Under the pieces are notes generated by a model. That model saw only the letters and a program-made list of their open reading frames with translations. It did no database searches and had not been told where the DNA came from. Below, in pieces: positions 8,112 through 16,676 of a stretch of DNA of 64,000 nucleotides. Origin of the DNA: Candidatus Eisenbacteria bacterium (GTDB lineage: Bacteria > Eisenbacteria > RBG-16-71-46 > SZUA-252); assembly GCA_005893275.1 (NCBI GenBank), contig VBOW01000035.1:16665-80664 (forward strand), given 5' to 3'. A program made the position numbers and the translations under genes. Numbering within the stretch: position 1 is the first letter of the stretch; every line of letters begins with the position of its first letter.

Positions 8112-11100
8112 TTGCGCCCGCGCGTTCGATCCTACCGAGCCTTGGTTCCCCTGCTCGGCGTGCTCCTCGCCCCGCAAGCGCTCGCCGTGCCGTTCGTGAC
8201 CCAAACCGTCGACTCGCTCGGGATCCGTGGCAACCACAACTCCCTGGCGCTCGATTCGCGCCAGGATGCGCATATCGCCTACGCCGGCGCGGGCCGCCTC
8301 TTGTACGCGTCTCAGCACGACACCACGTGGGCGGTCGAAACAGCCGACTCCTCCGGCAACCTGGGCTACTACACGTCGCTCGCTCTCGACGGAGCCGACG
8401 TCCCCCATATCAGCTACTTCGATCTCGACCATGAGGACCTGCGCTATGCCACGAAGGTGTCCGGATCCTGGATCACCCAGGTCGTCGATTCGGCCGGAAG
8501 CGTGGGGCATTACAGCTCGATCGCGCTGGATTCCGGCGGGAATCCAAGGATCACGTACTACGACAAGACGCACGGGGACTTGAAATACGCGGCGATGGCG
8601 GGCGGCGTGTGGACCATCGAGACGGTGGATTCAGTCGGCGACGTGGGGTTTTACACCTCGCTGGCGCTCGACGCCCTCGGCGACCCGAGCGTCAGCTACT
8701 CGGACATCGGGAGCGGAGGGCTCAAGTACGCGCACAAGGCGGAGGGTACGTGGACCATCCAGACCGTGGACCCAGGCGCCACGATCGGGGCGTACTCCTC
8801 CCTCGCGCTCGAATCGTCCGGCCGGGCCCATATCAGCTACGCCGACCTCGGGAGCCAAAACCTCAAATACGCCACGGAAAATGGCGCTGGATGGTTCATC
8901 GACACGGTGGATGGGAGCGGTTCGGTAGGCTATTACACCTCGATTCAGCTCGCCGGGGGAACGAGCCCGCGAATCAGCTACATCGATCTCGCACACAAGA
9001 CGCTTCTCTACGCGGCGCGCGCGGGGTTCGGCTGGAATATCGAGACGGTGGACCAGGTGACGCAGGCCTCCTTCTACACATCCCTCAAGCTCGACCGCGA
9101 GGACAACCCGAAGATCAGCTACTACGACAACGAGAAAGGCGACCTCAAGTTCGCCGATTCGGCGGTTCGCCTCCTCGCACCCAAAGGGGGCGAGCGCTGG
9201 CCCTCCGGGAGCACCCAGCGGGTGGTCTGGACCGGGATCGGACCGGTCGAAGTTCAGCTCTCTCAGGACGGCGGCGTGAGCTACACCCCGGCCCTGCCTT
9301 CCCCCGTGGCGGAGCACGAGGTCTCTGTCCCGGTGCCATCGTGGACGACGACCCAGGGCCGGGTGAGGATTGTCAGGAGCTCGCCCCGGTCCTCGTCGGC
9401 AAGCCCGGGATTCCTCACGATCGCACCCGGCATCACCTCGCCTTGGTGGGTGAAGACCGTCGACGCTTTGGGTTCCACGGGATTCAATCCCTCGCTCCGC
9501 CTGACCGCGGCGGGAACCCCGCGAATCGCATACTGGGATCAGTCGGCACGCGCGGTCCGGTTCGCATCGCGCGTCGCCGGGGTCTGGAATCTCGAAACCG
9601 TGGACGTCACCGGCGGATCGATCACGGCCACGCCTCTCGCGATCAACGCCTTCGGGGTTCCCTCGATCGCGTACTTCGACAACGCAGTGCGGCAGCTCAG
9701 ATATGCGGTCCGGTTGGAAGGCGCGTGGTCGAGCGAGGGCGTGCGAACGCTGACCGCCGTGGGCGAACATTGCTCGCTGGCGCTCGACTCGTATGCAAGG
9801 CCGCGGATCGCCTATTACGAAAGCTCGCCGGCCCGGCTTGTCCTCGCCGCGCAATTCGGCGATTCATGGGCCACGGAGGACGTCGACGCCGGAACCGATG
9901 TCGGCCTCATGAACTCGCTCGCGCTCGACAGTATCGGATATCCGTACATCAGCTACTACGACGCCGCCCATCAGGACCTGAAATTCGCCTCCAAGACGAG
10001 CGGGACGTGGGTGATCGAGACGGTCGATGCGGCCGGGAACGTCGGAGCCTATTCCTCGCTCGTGCTGGACGCCGACCGAAATCCGCACGTGAGCTACATC
10101 GACGTCGCGAACGGATATTTGAAATACGCCACCAAAGCGGGGGGCCCGTGGACGATCGAGACGGTGGACTTCGGAGGGCACGTCGATGGATCCACGTCCA
10201 TTGCTCTCGACGGCAGCGGCCAGCCGCAGATCGCCTACTATGACGCCGCCGCCGCGCGGCTCCGCTATGCGTCCCGGTCCGCGGGGGCCTGGATCACGGA
10301 GACCATCGACCCGACCGCGGGCGGAGGGAGGCTGAGCTCCCTCGTCTTGGACGCGGACGGAAGTCCACGGATCGCCTTCCTGCACGTTCTCTCAAGCGAT
10401 CTGCGCTACGCCTCGGGCGCGATCGAGCTTTCCACTCCGGCGACCGCGGTGGTATGGCCCGTGGGAGCGAATCGGGTCGTGCGCTGGGATGGAACCGGAC
10501 TCGCGGACCTCTCGATCTCGACCGACGGTGGGGCCTCCTTCCAGACGATCGCGCCCGGGATCAGCGGAGGCGCCTATACGCTGCTCGTGCCACGGTCTCC
10601 GTCGACGCAATGCCGCATCCGGGTCCAACGCTCGCTCCCATACTCCGCTTCGTTCTCCGAATCCTTGTTTCAGATCAGGGCGGGCGTGGATCTCGTGACC
10701 TTCCGCGCGGACCCCGTGCCGTTCGAGGCGGGCGCGCTCGTCACGTGGAGAACCAACCCGGATATCATCGATCTCGCGGGGTACCGGCTCGAGAAGTCGG
10801 TGGGCCCGGGCGGCTTCGCCTCGGTCCTCGCGCTCACGCGCGAGCTCTCCTACCGCGATCCCGGGGCCGGTCCGTCCACCCGGTACCGGCTGACCGCGGT
10901 GAACGGCCTGGGGGATGACCTACTCCTGGGAGAAGCCGACTTCCTGCCCCAAAAACCGCTCGCTGTGGGACCGCTGCCGTACCGCGGCGGGAATCTGACG
11001 ATTTCCTTCGCGTCCTCCGGCGGGCCCGGGGGCACATCCGCGCCAGCCGTAGTGGCCTTGTACGACGTCCGCGGCCGCTTGGTGCGCACGATCGTGCGCG

Positions 11101-11240
11101 GCGGGTACCCGTCCGGCTTCCAAAGCGCCGGGTGGAACGGCAAGGACGACGGCGGTCGTCGCGTCGCCTCCGGGATCTATTTCTTGAAATCGGCGAGCGG
11201 CGGGCACGAGGAAACGATCAAGATTTCGGTGCTTCGATGA
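8112..11240 (+). CDS. Secreted protein with two seven-repeat arrays (probable twin beta-propellers) and FlgD-like C-terminus
   Basis: 1042 residues. A signal peptide ends at PQALA (about residue 25). Residues 28-356 are seven tandem 47-residue repeats of the form WxIETVDSxGxVGxYTSLALD, then PxISYxD, then LKYA. A beta-sandwich linker starting LLAPKGGERWPSG follows. Residues 445-773 are seven more repeats, then a second sandwich (ELSTPATAVVWPVG), an Fn3-like segment and a C-terminal FlgD-like domain (VALYDVRGRLVRTIVRG, GIYFLKSASGG). Seven repeats per array fit two seven-bladed propellers. The TTG start has GGAGGAAG just upstream. Likely exported to the surface; function unknown. Confidence 0.88.
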   Translation: MRPRVRSYRALVPLLGVLLAPQALAVPFVTQTVDSLGIRGNHNSLALDSRQDAHIAYAGAGRLLYASQHDTTWAVETADSSGNLGYYTSLALDGADVPHISYFDLDHEDLRYATKVSGSWITQVVDSAGSVGHYSSIALDSGGNPRITYYDKTHGDLKYAAMAGGVWTIETVDSVGDVGFYTSLALDALGDPSVSYSDIGSGGLKYAHKAEGTWTIQTVDPGATIGAYSSLALESSGRAHISYADLGSQNLKYATENGAGWFIDTVDGSGSVGYYTSIQLAGGTSPRISYIDLAHKTLLYAARAGFGWNIETVDQVTQASFYTSLKLDREDNPKISYYDNEKGDLKFADSAVRLLAPKGGERWPSGSTQRVVWTGIGPVEVQLSQDGGVSYTPALPSPVAEHEVSVPVPSWTTTQGRVRIVRSSPRSSSASPGFLTIAPGITSPWWVKTVDALGSTGFNPSLRLTAAGTPRIAYWDQSARAVRFASRVAGVWNLETVDVTGGSITATPLAINAFGVPSIAYFDNAVRQLRYAVRLEGAWSSEGVRTLTAVGEHCSLALDSYARPRIAYYESSPARLVLAAQFGDSWATEDVDAGTDVGLMNSLALDSIGYPYISYYDAAHQDLKFASKTSGTWVIETVDAAGNVGAYSSLVLDADRNPHVSYIDVANGYLKYATKAGGPWTIETVDFGGHVDGSTSIALDGSGQPQIAYYDAAAARLRYASRSAGAWITETIDPTAGGGRLSSLVLDADGSPRIAFLHVLSSDLRYASGAIELSTPATAVVWPVGANRVVRWDGTGLADLSISTDGGASFQTIAPGISGGAYTLLVPRSPSTQCRIRVQRSLPYSASFSESLFQIRAGVDLVTFRADPVPFEAGALVTWRTNPDIIDLAGYRLEKSVGPGGFASVLALTRELSYRDPGAGPSTRYRLTAVNGLGDDLLLGEADFLPQKPLAVGPLPYRGGNLTISFASSGGPGGTSAPAVVALYDVRGRLVRTIVRGGYPSGFQSAGWNGKDDGGRRVASGIYFLKSASGGHEETIKISVLR
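8193..9179 (+). repeat. First array of seven 141-bp coding repeats
   Basis: Seven consecutive 47-codon units, anchored by VDSxGxVG, SLALD and ISYxD, encode the first predicted propeller. Copies 2 to 4 are the closest to each other and the outer copies are more diverged. Confidence 0.85.
9444..10430 (+). repeat. Second array of seven 141-bp coding repeats
   Basis: Seven further 47-codon units, starting at WWVKTVDALG and ending near SDLRYASG. The first three are clearly more diverged than units 4-6, which suggests an older duplication followed by drift. Confidence 0.82.
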
Positions 11241-11335
11241 GCGCGGTTGCCGGCGATCGCTGACCCCGGTCGCACGCTCGCGCCCGGAGATCCGTCCGGA
11301 GCCTCCCGGCCGCAGTAGGCTCGGATTCTATCGTG

Positions 11336-11344
11336 TGCTACGGT
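11336..11344 (+). promoter_or_regulatory. TGCTACGGT extended -10 element, possible leaderless promoter
   Basis: TGCTACGGT ends 6 nt before the ATG at 11351. If used, transcription would begin at or next to the start codon. No convincing -35 is visible. Confidence 0.25.
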
Positions 11345-11350
11345 AGGAGC

Positions 11351-12121
11351 ATGGCCGAGCGCGAAGTCGTCAGCTACATCTTGGAAGACCGTGTGGGCCG
11401 CGTCACGCTCGACCGCCCGCCGCTTCACATCCTGGATCTCGCAACGATCCGTGAATACTCGGCCGCTCTGAGCCGCGTCGAGCGCGACCGTGCCGTGGTG
11501 TGCATCCTCGGCGCCGGGGGGGACAAGGCCTTTTCCGCGGGGGTGGATATCGCGGACCATACGCGGGAGAAGGCCCCCGCGATGCTCGAGCAGTTCCATG
11601 GCCTGATCCGAAAAGTAAGGCGTCTCGAATGCGTCACGATCGCGGCCGTTCGAGGGATGGCATTGGGCGGCGGTTTCGAGCTGGCGCTCGCATGCGACAT
11701 GATCGTCGCGGAAGAGGGAGCGACCTTCGGTGTCCCGGAGATCTGGCTCGGATGTTTTCCCCCGGTCGCGGCCGCGGTCCTCCCGAGGCACATCGCGCCT
11801 CAGAAGGCCTACGAGCTGGTCCTGAGCGGCGAGCCGATCACGGCGGCGGAGGCGACCCAGATGGGGCTCGTCAATGCGCTCGCGGCCCGCGGAAAGCTCG
11901 AGGAGACGCTCGATCGGTTCGTGGCGCGATTCACGGAGAAAAGCGGCGCCGCCCTGCGTGTTGCCAAGCGCGCCCTTCGGGTCTCGGAAGACGCCGCTTT
12001 CGGGGCGGCGCTCGAAGCGATCGAGCGGTTGTACCTGGACGAGCTCATGCGCACGCACGACGCGGAGGAGGGCATCCGGGCATTCCTGGAGCGACGCCAG
12101 CCGAAATGGGAAGACGGGTGA
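11351..12121 (+). CDS. Enoyl-CoA hydratase family protein, cyclohexa-1,5-dienecarbonyl-CoA hydratase-like
   Basis: 256-residue crotonase. The oxyanion-hole loop is FSAGVDIADH, the second conserved block is GMALGGGFELALACDMI, and the catalytic region is VPEIWLGCFPPVAAAVLP. The DRPPLHILDLATI opening and the LGCFPPVAA segment are typical of proteins annotated as dienoyl-CoA hydratases of anaerobic benzoyl-CoA breakdown. That label is often over-applied and no benzoyl-CoA reductase is present here. The ATG at 11351 is preferred over the GTG at 11333 because homology starts just after it. A ribosome site is crowded (AGGAG one nt upstream), so leaderless translation is possible. Confidence 0.85.
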   Translation: MAEREVVSYILEDRVGRVTLDRPPLHILDLATIREYSAALSRVERDRAVVCILGAGGDKAFSAGVDIADHTREKAPAMLEQFHGLIRKVRRLECVTIAAVRGMALGGGFELALACDMIVAEEGATFGVPEIWLGCFPPVAAAVLPRHIAPQKAYELVLSGEPITAAEATQMGLVNALAARGKLEETLDRFVARFTEKSGAALRVAKRALRVSEDAAFGAALEAIERLYLDELMRTHDAEEGIRAFLERRQPKWEDG

Positions 12122-12149
12122 GCCGCCGCGGCCACGCGGCAGGCGGCCA

Positions 12150-13661
12150 CTAGGCCTCCCAGCGCACCCCCAGCGACCGCATCATCCCGCGCGCTTTGAC
12201 CAGCGTTTCCTCGTATTCCCCCTCCGGCGTCGAGTCGGCGACGATGCCGCCCCCCGCGTGAAACGACGCCGTCCCCGCTTCGACCACGATCGTCCGGATC
12301 GCGATACTGAAGTCGCAGGCGCCGCCTACGTCCCAATAGCCGATCGCGCCGGTGTAGAGCCCCCGCCGCGTCGGCTCGAGGATGTCGATGATTTCGACCG
12401 CGCGTATCTTGGGAGCGCCCGTGATCGACCCGCCCGGGAACATGGCGCGGATCACGTCGACCGGGCCCGCGTCTTCGCGCAACGTGCCCTCCACCCTCGA
12501 GACCAGGTGATGCACGTCGGCATAGCTCGCGACCTCGCAGAGGGAGGAAACCTGGACGCTCCCGATTTCGCAGATCCTGCCCAGGTCGTTCCGCTCGAGA
12601 TCCACGATCATCACATTTTCGGCGCGGTCCTTGGCGCTTGCCTGGAGCGCCGAGGCAAGCGCGGCATCCTCACGAGGCGTCGAGCCGCGCGGCCGGGTCC
12701 CCTTGATCGGCCAGGTCTCGATCCGGTTCCCCTCGATCCGGAAAAACCGTTCGGGAGAGGAAGAGGCGATCGCCGCGCCCGGCATCGTGAGAAACGCGGA
12801 GAATGGGGCGGGCGATTCCTCGCGCAGCGAGCGGAAGAGAAGGGCCGGGTCCGGCGCCGACGTGAGCTGGAAGCGCTGCGCGAGGTTTACCTGGTAGACA
12901 TCCCCCGCCGCGATATGCTCGAGCGCCCGCTCGACGACTCGGCAGTAGCCGTCTCGCGTGAAGTTGGACTCCACCCGGACCGGGACCGCGGCGCCGACCG
13001 GCGGCGCCTGCGCCGCGCGGGCGGGGGGCGCGGCTCCGCCGGCCGCGGAAGATGCTCCGACGATCCGCTCCCATTGACGCGTCAACCGCGCCTCCGCGCA
13101 CGCTTCACGCGAGCGCGGGTCGGGCTCGGAGAGCCCGGTGGAGACGACCCAGCCGCGCCCGCTGCCTCGGTCCCACGCCCACGCGACATCGTAGAATCCG
13201 AGCGAAAGATCCGGAAGCGAGGACTCGCGACGCGCCTTACCGGGATACCGCTCGAGCTCGTCTTTCAAATCATAGGAGAGATATCCGGCGAGACCGGATA
13301 CGAACGGCAGGTTGTTCGCGCCCCCCGGGCCCGCCGACATCGACGGGGCCTCGCCGTCATGAACGGACCGCGCGGGCCACATCCGAGCCAGCGCCTCCAT
13401 CCCCCTCCCCGGTTGAGCGACCGCTCCGCCGCCGGCCAGCTTCCATAGCGTGCCGCCGCGCAACTCGAGGCGCCAGGCCGGCTCGAACGCGAGGATCGTC
13501 CAGCGCGCGCCCTCATCCACCGTTCCGAGCGACTCGAAGAGCACCGTGTAGGGCTCTCGCTCGACCGCGGTGAGCGCCTGAAGGGGCGTCAGATCGCGGG
13601 GAAGCATGCGAACGACGGGGTGGACCTGAGACCCGGTCCGCTCGGCCGCGTTAGTAGCCAT
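12150..13661 (-). CDS. pabB: Aminodeoxychorismate synthase component I
   Basis: Aminates chorismate to 4-amino-4-deoxychorismate for folate synthesis, using ammonia from a PabA glutaminase that is not in this window. It is 503 residues. The C-terminal chorismate-binding domain has PIKGTRPRG, where Lys instead of the TrpE-type Ala marks PabB, plus DLERNDLGRIC, VSRVEGTLR, FPGGSITGAPK and IGYWDVGGACDFSIAIRT. The ATG at 13661 overlaps the end of the CoA-transferase gene by 11 bp, so translation may be coupled. The pairing with a catabolic gene looks incidental. Confidence 0.93.
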   Translation of the reverse strand: MATNAAERTGSQVHPVVRMLPRDLTPLQALTAVEREPYTVLFESLGTVDEGARWTILAFEPAWRLELRGGTLWKLAGGGAVAQPGRGMEALARMWPARSVHDGEAPSMSAGPGGANNLPFVSGLAGYLSYDLKDELERYPGKARRESSLPDLSLGFYDVAWAWDRGSGRGWVVSTGLSEPDPRSREACAEARLTRQWERIVGASSAAGGAAPPARAAQAPPVGAAVPVRVESNFTRDGYCRVVERALEHIAAGDVYQVNLAQRFQLTSAPDPALLFRSLREESPAPFSAFLTMPGAAIASSSPERFFRIEGNRIETWPIKGTRPRGSTPREDAALASALQASAKDRAENVMIVDLERNDLGRICEIGSVQVSSLCEVASYADVHHLVSRVEGTLREDAGPVDVIRAMFPGGSITGAPKIRAVEIIDILEPTRRGLYTGAIGYWDVGGACDFSIAIRTIVVEAGTASFHAGGGIVADSTPEGEYEETLVKARGMMRSLGVRWEA

Positions 13662-14730
13662 AATCCACCGGTTCCGGGAAGTGGTGGTCGAGAGGAATGA
13701 GCGCCGCGACGCGCTCGTTTCCGAGACGCGCCAGGTACCCGCCGAGGCTTTCCACCCCTTCGACCCAATCCGCCCGCCAGCGCCCGTATCCCTCCGCACT
13801 CTTGGTCGCGCGGTGGTACTCCGAATAGGCCTCGTGATCCCGCCGGTAATAGCCCTGCACGGGAGAAGGGTGCGCGCCCCAGCGCGCTTCGCATACCGCG
13901 GAAACCGTGAGGCCCGGAATCACCACCCGATTCGGATCGCGCCGGATTTGCTCCGGCGTAACGATCTCCTCGGCGGTCAGGATCACCGCCCGGGCCGCCC
14001 GAACCGCGTCGGGCGTGATCCCGAGGCTCCCCCACATGATCCCGTTTCCGTGCGCATCCGCGCGTTGCACGTGCACGATTGCCGTGTCGGGAACGAGCGG
14101 CCGTACGGCGAGGACCGGCTCGCCTCCGAGCGGGCTCGCGACCGGCTGGAGATAGGGATTCCGCGCGATCAGGTCCGTCCCCAGCGCCGAGCGCGTCGGG
14201 AGGAACGGCGCCCCGATCGCGGCCGCGTGGAGGGCAAGCGCCAGGGTGAAATTCGAGAACTCGACCACTTCGAGCGGCCGCGGCTCGCCGTGTTCCACCG
14301 CCCGCCGGAAGCAGTACGCCGAGCCCATCATCACGTTTCCCACCCAGGCGGCCACCACGCGCCGCGCGAGCCCCGCGCCGATGAGTTGGTCGAAGCAGAT
14401 GTCCGAAACGGGGCCGATCAGGGAAAGGTCCCCGATCTTGCGGCGGATGATCTCGTGGGTGGCCGCGAACGGAATCATTTGCTCGAGGCACGTGCCGAGC
14501 ACGATCGAGGCGCCGGGCCGGACGAAGCGCTCGATCGCGTCGCCGAGCGGCAGCAGCTTCTCCCGACCGCGATGGTGCGGTAGCGCGTCCGGCCGCTCGG
14601 CCGCACGCCTCGGGGCCAGGTCGTCCATCCGGATGTCATGCGTCTTCGCCATCCCTAGGAGCCTGCCGTCGGCTTTTCCCTGACGAGCGCCGCTTCGCGC
14701 CAGCAGGAATGCTCTAAATTCACCGATCAT
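13651..14730 (-). CDS. CoA-transferase family I, alpha subunit
   Basis: 359 residues. Family I alpha-subunit features include the N-terminal glycine-rich region (RPGASIVLGTCLEQMIPFA), NVMMGSAYCFRRAVEHG, VHVQRADAHGNGIMWG and AARAVILTAEEIV. The ATG at 14730 is chosen because a good GGAGG lies 8 nt upstream; a later ATG (14652) would shorten a poorly conserved extension of about 60 residues. Its probable partner, the beta subunit, is at 5987 on the other strand. It overlaps pabB by 11 bp. Substrate is unknown; acyl-CoA activation with the crotonase cluster is the simplest guess. Confidence 0.84.
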   Translation of the reverse strand: MIGEFRAFLLARSGARQGKADGRLLGMAKTHDIRMDDLAPRRAAERPDALPHHRGREKLLPLGDAIERFVRPGASIVLGTCLEQMIPFAATHEIIRRKIGDLSLIGPVSDICFDQLIGAGLARRVVAAWVGNVMMGSAYCFRRAVEHGEPRPLEVVEFSNFTLALALHAAAIGAPFLPTRSALGTDLIARNPYLQPVASPLGGEPVLAVRPLVPDTAIVHVQRADAHGNGIMWGSLGITPDAVRAARAVILTAEEIVTPEQIRRDPNRVVIPGLTVSAVCEARWGAHPSPVQGYYRRDHEAYSEYHRATKSAEGYGRWRADWVEGVESLGGYLARLGNERVAALIPLDHHFPEPVDYGY

Positions 14731-14832
14731 CGATCGATCCTCCGAGGTGGAAACGATCTCCCCGTCCGCGTATCCTGCGCTCGCGCCCTGCGTCATCGAA
14801 TGATCACCCGGGCCGCATGAAATCTACCAGAC

Positions 14833-16161
14833 ATGCTCCGATGGCTCGACAGCGTCTTTCCCCGCCGCGCCCTCTTCCAAAGGGACCGCCGTCTCCTGCA
14901 CCTATTCCTCGGCCGCGTTCTTGCGTCGACCGGGTTCGCGATCGTCATCCCGTTCCTGAGCCTTTACCTGCACGGCGAGCGGCACGTCCCGATGAGCGCC
15001 GTCGGCGCGATCTTCTTTTTTGCGGCGCTCGCGGGCGCCCTGGGGCAGGTCGTCGGAGGGGAACTGACAGACAGGCTGGGGCGGAAGGTGGTGATCGTCG
15101 GAACCCAGATCGTCCGCGCCGGCGCCTTCGTCGCGCTCGGCGCCGCGGTGCTCGTGCACGCGCCGATCATCTGGTTCGGTCTGCTCACCGCGGTGAGCGC
15201 CCTGGCCGGCCGCGCCTTCGAGCCCCCTTCCGGCGCGATGGTCGCGGACATCGCGGCGGGAAGCGCGCGCAGCGAGTACTACGCGATTCTTCGCATCGGG
15301 GGAAACCTCGGCTGGGCGCTCGGCCCCGCGATCGGCGGCTTTCTCGCCGCGCTCTCCTACCCGACGCTCTTCATGATCGCTGCGTTGGTGCTCCTCGCGT
15401 CGGGGGTATTCATGGCGGTCAAAGTCGAGGAGACATCCCCGCACCGCCTCACGCACTCGCTCGAGGCGCAGGAGGCGGCGACCATCCTTCCCTCTTCGCC
15501 CGGAACGGCTCCGCTCGCCCGGTTCGGCCTCGAGCAGCTGGGACATGCGCTCCGGGACGCGACCTTCGTGCGGTACTGCGTCGTCTCGCTCCTCCTCTTC
15601 ACCGTGATGTCCCAGCTCATCTCGACCCTGTCGGTCTATTCGGTGCAATGGGCGGGGATCTCGAAGGTGGAGCTGGGCGCTCTCTACACCTTGAACGGCC
15701 TCATGGTTGTGTTCTTGCAATTTCCGATCGTGCGCGTTCTCACCCCGTATCGGATGACCACCGCGCTCGTCGCCGGGAGTATTCTTTACGCGCTGGGCTA
15801 CGCGATGATGGGGCTCGGCCGAGGGCTGCCTCTTCTGAGCATCGCCATGTTCGTCGTAACGACCGGTGAAATCGTCACGACCCCGGCTTCGATGAACCTG
15901 GTTGCCAATTTCTCGACCGTCTCCCTCCGAGGGCGGTACATGGGTGTGTACGGCTTGTTCAATTCCTTCGGGTGGTCGATCGGTCCCCTGATCGGCGGTG
16001 TTCTGCTCGACTTGGCTTCCGGACGATCGATGCTGCTCTGGACGCCGATCGGGTGCCTGGCTCTCGTCGCGGCGGCGGGGTATTGGGATTTGAGGCGGAG
16101 GATCGATCGCGCGATGGACTTGAATTACGAGTACTCGGCGGGAGAAACCGCCACGGCGTGA
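14833..16161 (+). CDS. Major facilitator superfamily transporter
   Basis: 442 residues with about 12 hydrophobic spans. The MFS loop motif GGELTDRLGRKVV is present after helix 2, with a related GRYMGVYGLFNSFGWSIGP in the second half. This pattern is seen in drug/H+ antiporters and in uptake MFS proteins alike, so direction and substrate remain open. It is divergent from the CoA-transferase alpha gene and 26 bp upstream of an OsmC gene. Confidence 0.9.
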   Translation: MLRWLDSVFPRRALFQRDRRLLHLFLGRVLASTGFAIVIPFLSLYLHGERHVPMSAVGAIFFFAALAGALGQVVGGELTDRLGRKVVIVGTQIVRAGAFVALGAAVLVHAPIIWFGLLTAVSALAGRAFEPPSGAMVADIAAGSARSEYYAILRIGGNLGWALGPAIGGFLAALSYPTLFMIAALVLLASGVFMAVKVEETSPHRLTHSLEAQEAATILPSSPGTAPLARFGLEQLGHALRDATFVRYCVVSLLLFTVMSQLISTLSVYSVQWAGISKVELGALYTLNGLMVVFLQFPIVRVLTPYRMTTALVAGSILYALGYAMMGLGRGLPLLSIAMFVVTTGEIVTTPASMNLVANFSTVSLRGRYMGVYGLFNSFGWSIGPLIGGVLLDLASGRSMLLWTPIGCLALVAAAGYWDLRRRIDRAMDLNYEYSAGETATA

Positions 16162-16187
16162 ACCCCGACCACGAGGAGGAGCGCAAG

Positions 16188-16676
16188 ATGAGCGCGACGC
16201 AGACGGACCGGCATCGATTCCTATGCCGCCTGGTGTGGGCCGGCGCCGCCCAGGGACCCACCACGAGCTACGAAGGCTATTCCCGTGAATATCGAATCGA
16301 CATCCCAGGGAAGCCTTCGCTTCGCGGCTCGGCAGCCGCGGCCTTTCGCGGGGACGCGACGCTCCACGACCCAGAGGACCTCCTCGTGGCCGCCCTTTCG
16401 GCGTGCCATTGCCTGAGCTACCTGGCTCTCTGCGCTCGGGCGGGCGTCCACGTCGTCTCCTACGAGGACGAGACCGAGGGCACGATGGACAAGGTGGACG
16501 GCGTCGTGCGCTTCACCGAGGTGACGCTCCATCCGAAGGTGACGCTCGCGCCCGGGTCGGACCCCGAAAAGGCCCGTGCGCTCCACGAGCGGGCGCACGC
16601 GATCTGTTTCATCGCGAACTCGGTCAACTTTCCCGTTAGGAACAAGCCCACGATCACCGCGGCGGCGCCGGTTTGA
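16188..16676 (+). CDS. OsmC/Ohr family peroxiredoxin
   Basis: 162 residues. Members reduce organic hydroperoxides with two active-site cysteines. Here Cys73 (or Cys75, in SACHCLSY) and Cys140 (in HAICFIANS) take these positions, and Glu residues near EDLLVAALSACH match the family. The second Cys, two residues after the first, is unusual. GAGGAGG lies a few bases upstream of the ATG. It converges with the DUF2079 gene, and the two coding ends overlap by 23 bp. It is likely to act in the cytosol against peroxide stress. Confidence 0.9.
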   Translation: MSATQTDRHRFLCRLVWAGAAQGPTTSYEGYSREYRIDIPGKPSLRGSAAAAFRGDATLHDPEDLLVAALSACHCLSYLALCARAGVHVVSYEDETEGTMDKVDGVVRFTEVTLHPKVTLAPGSDPEKARALHERAHAICFIANSVNFPVRNKPTITAAAPV

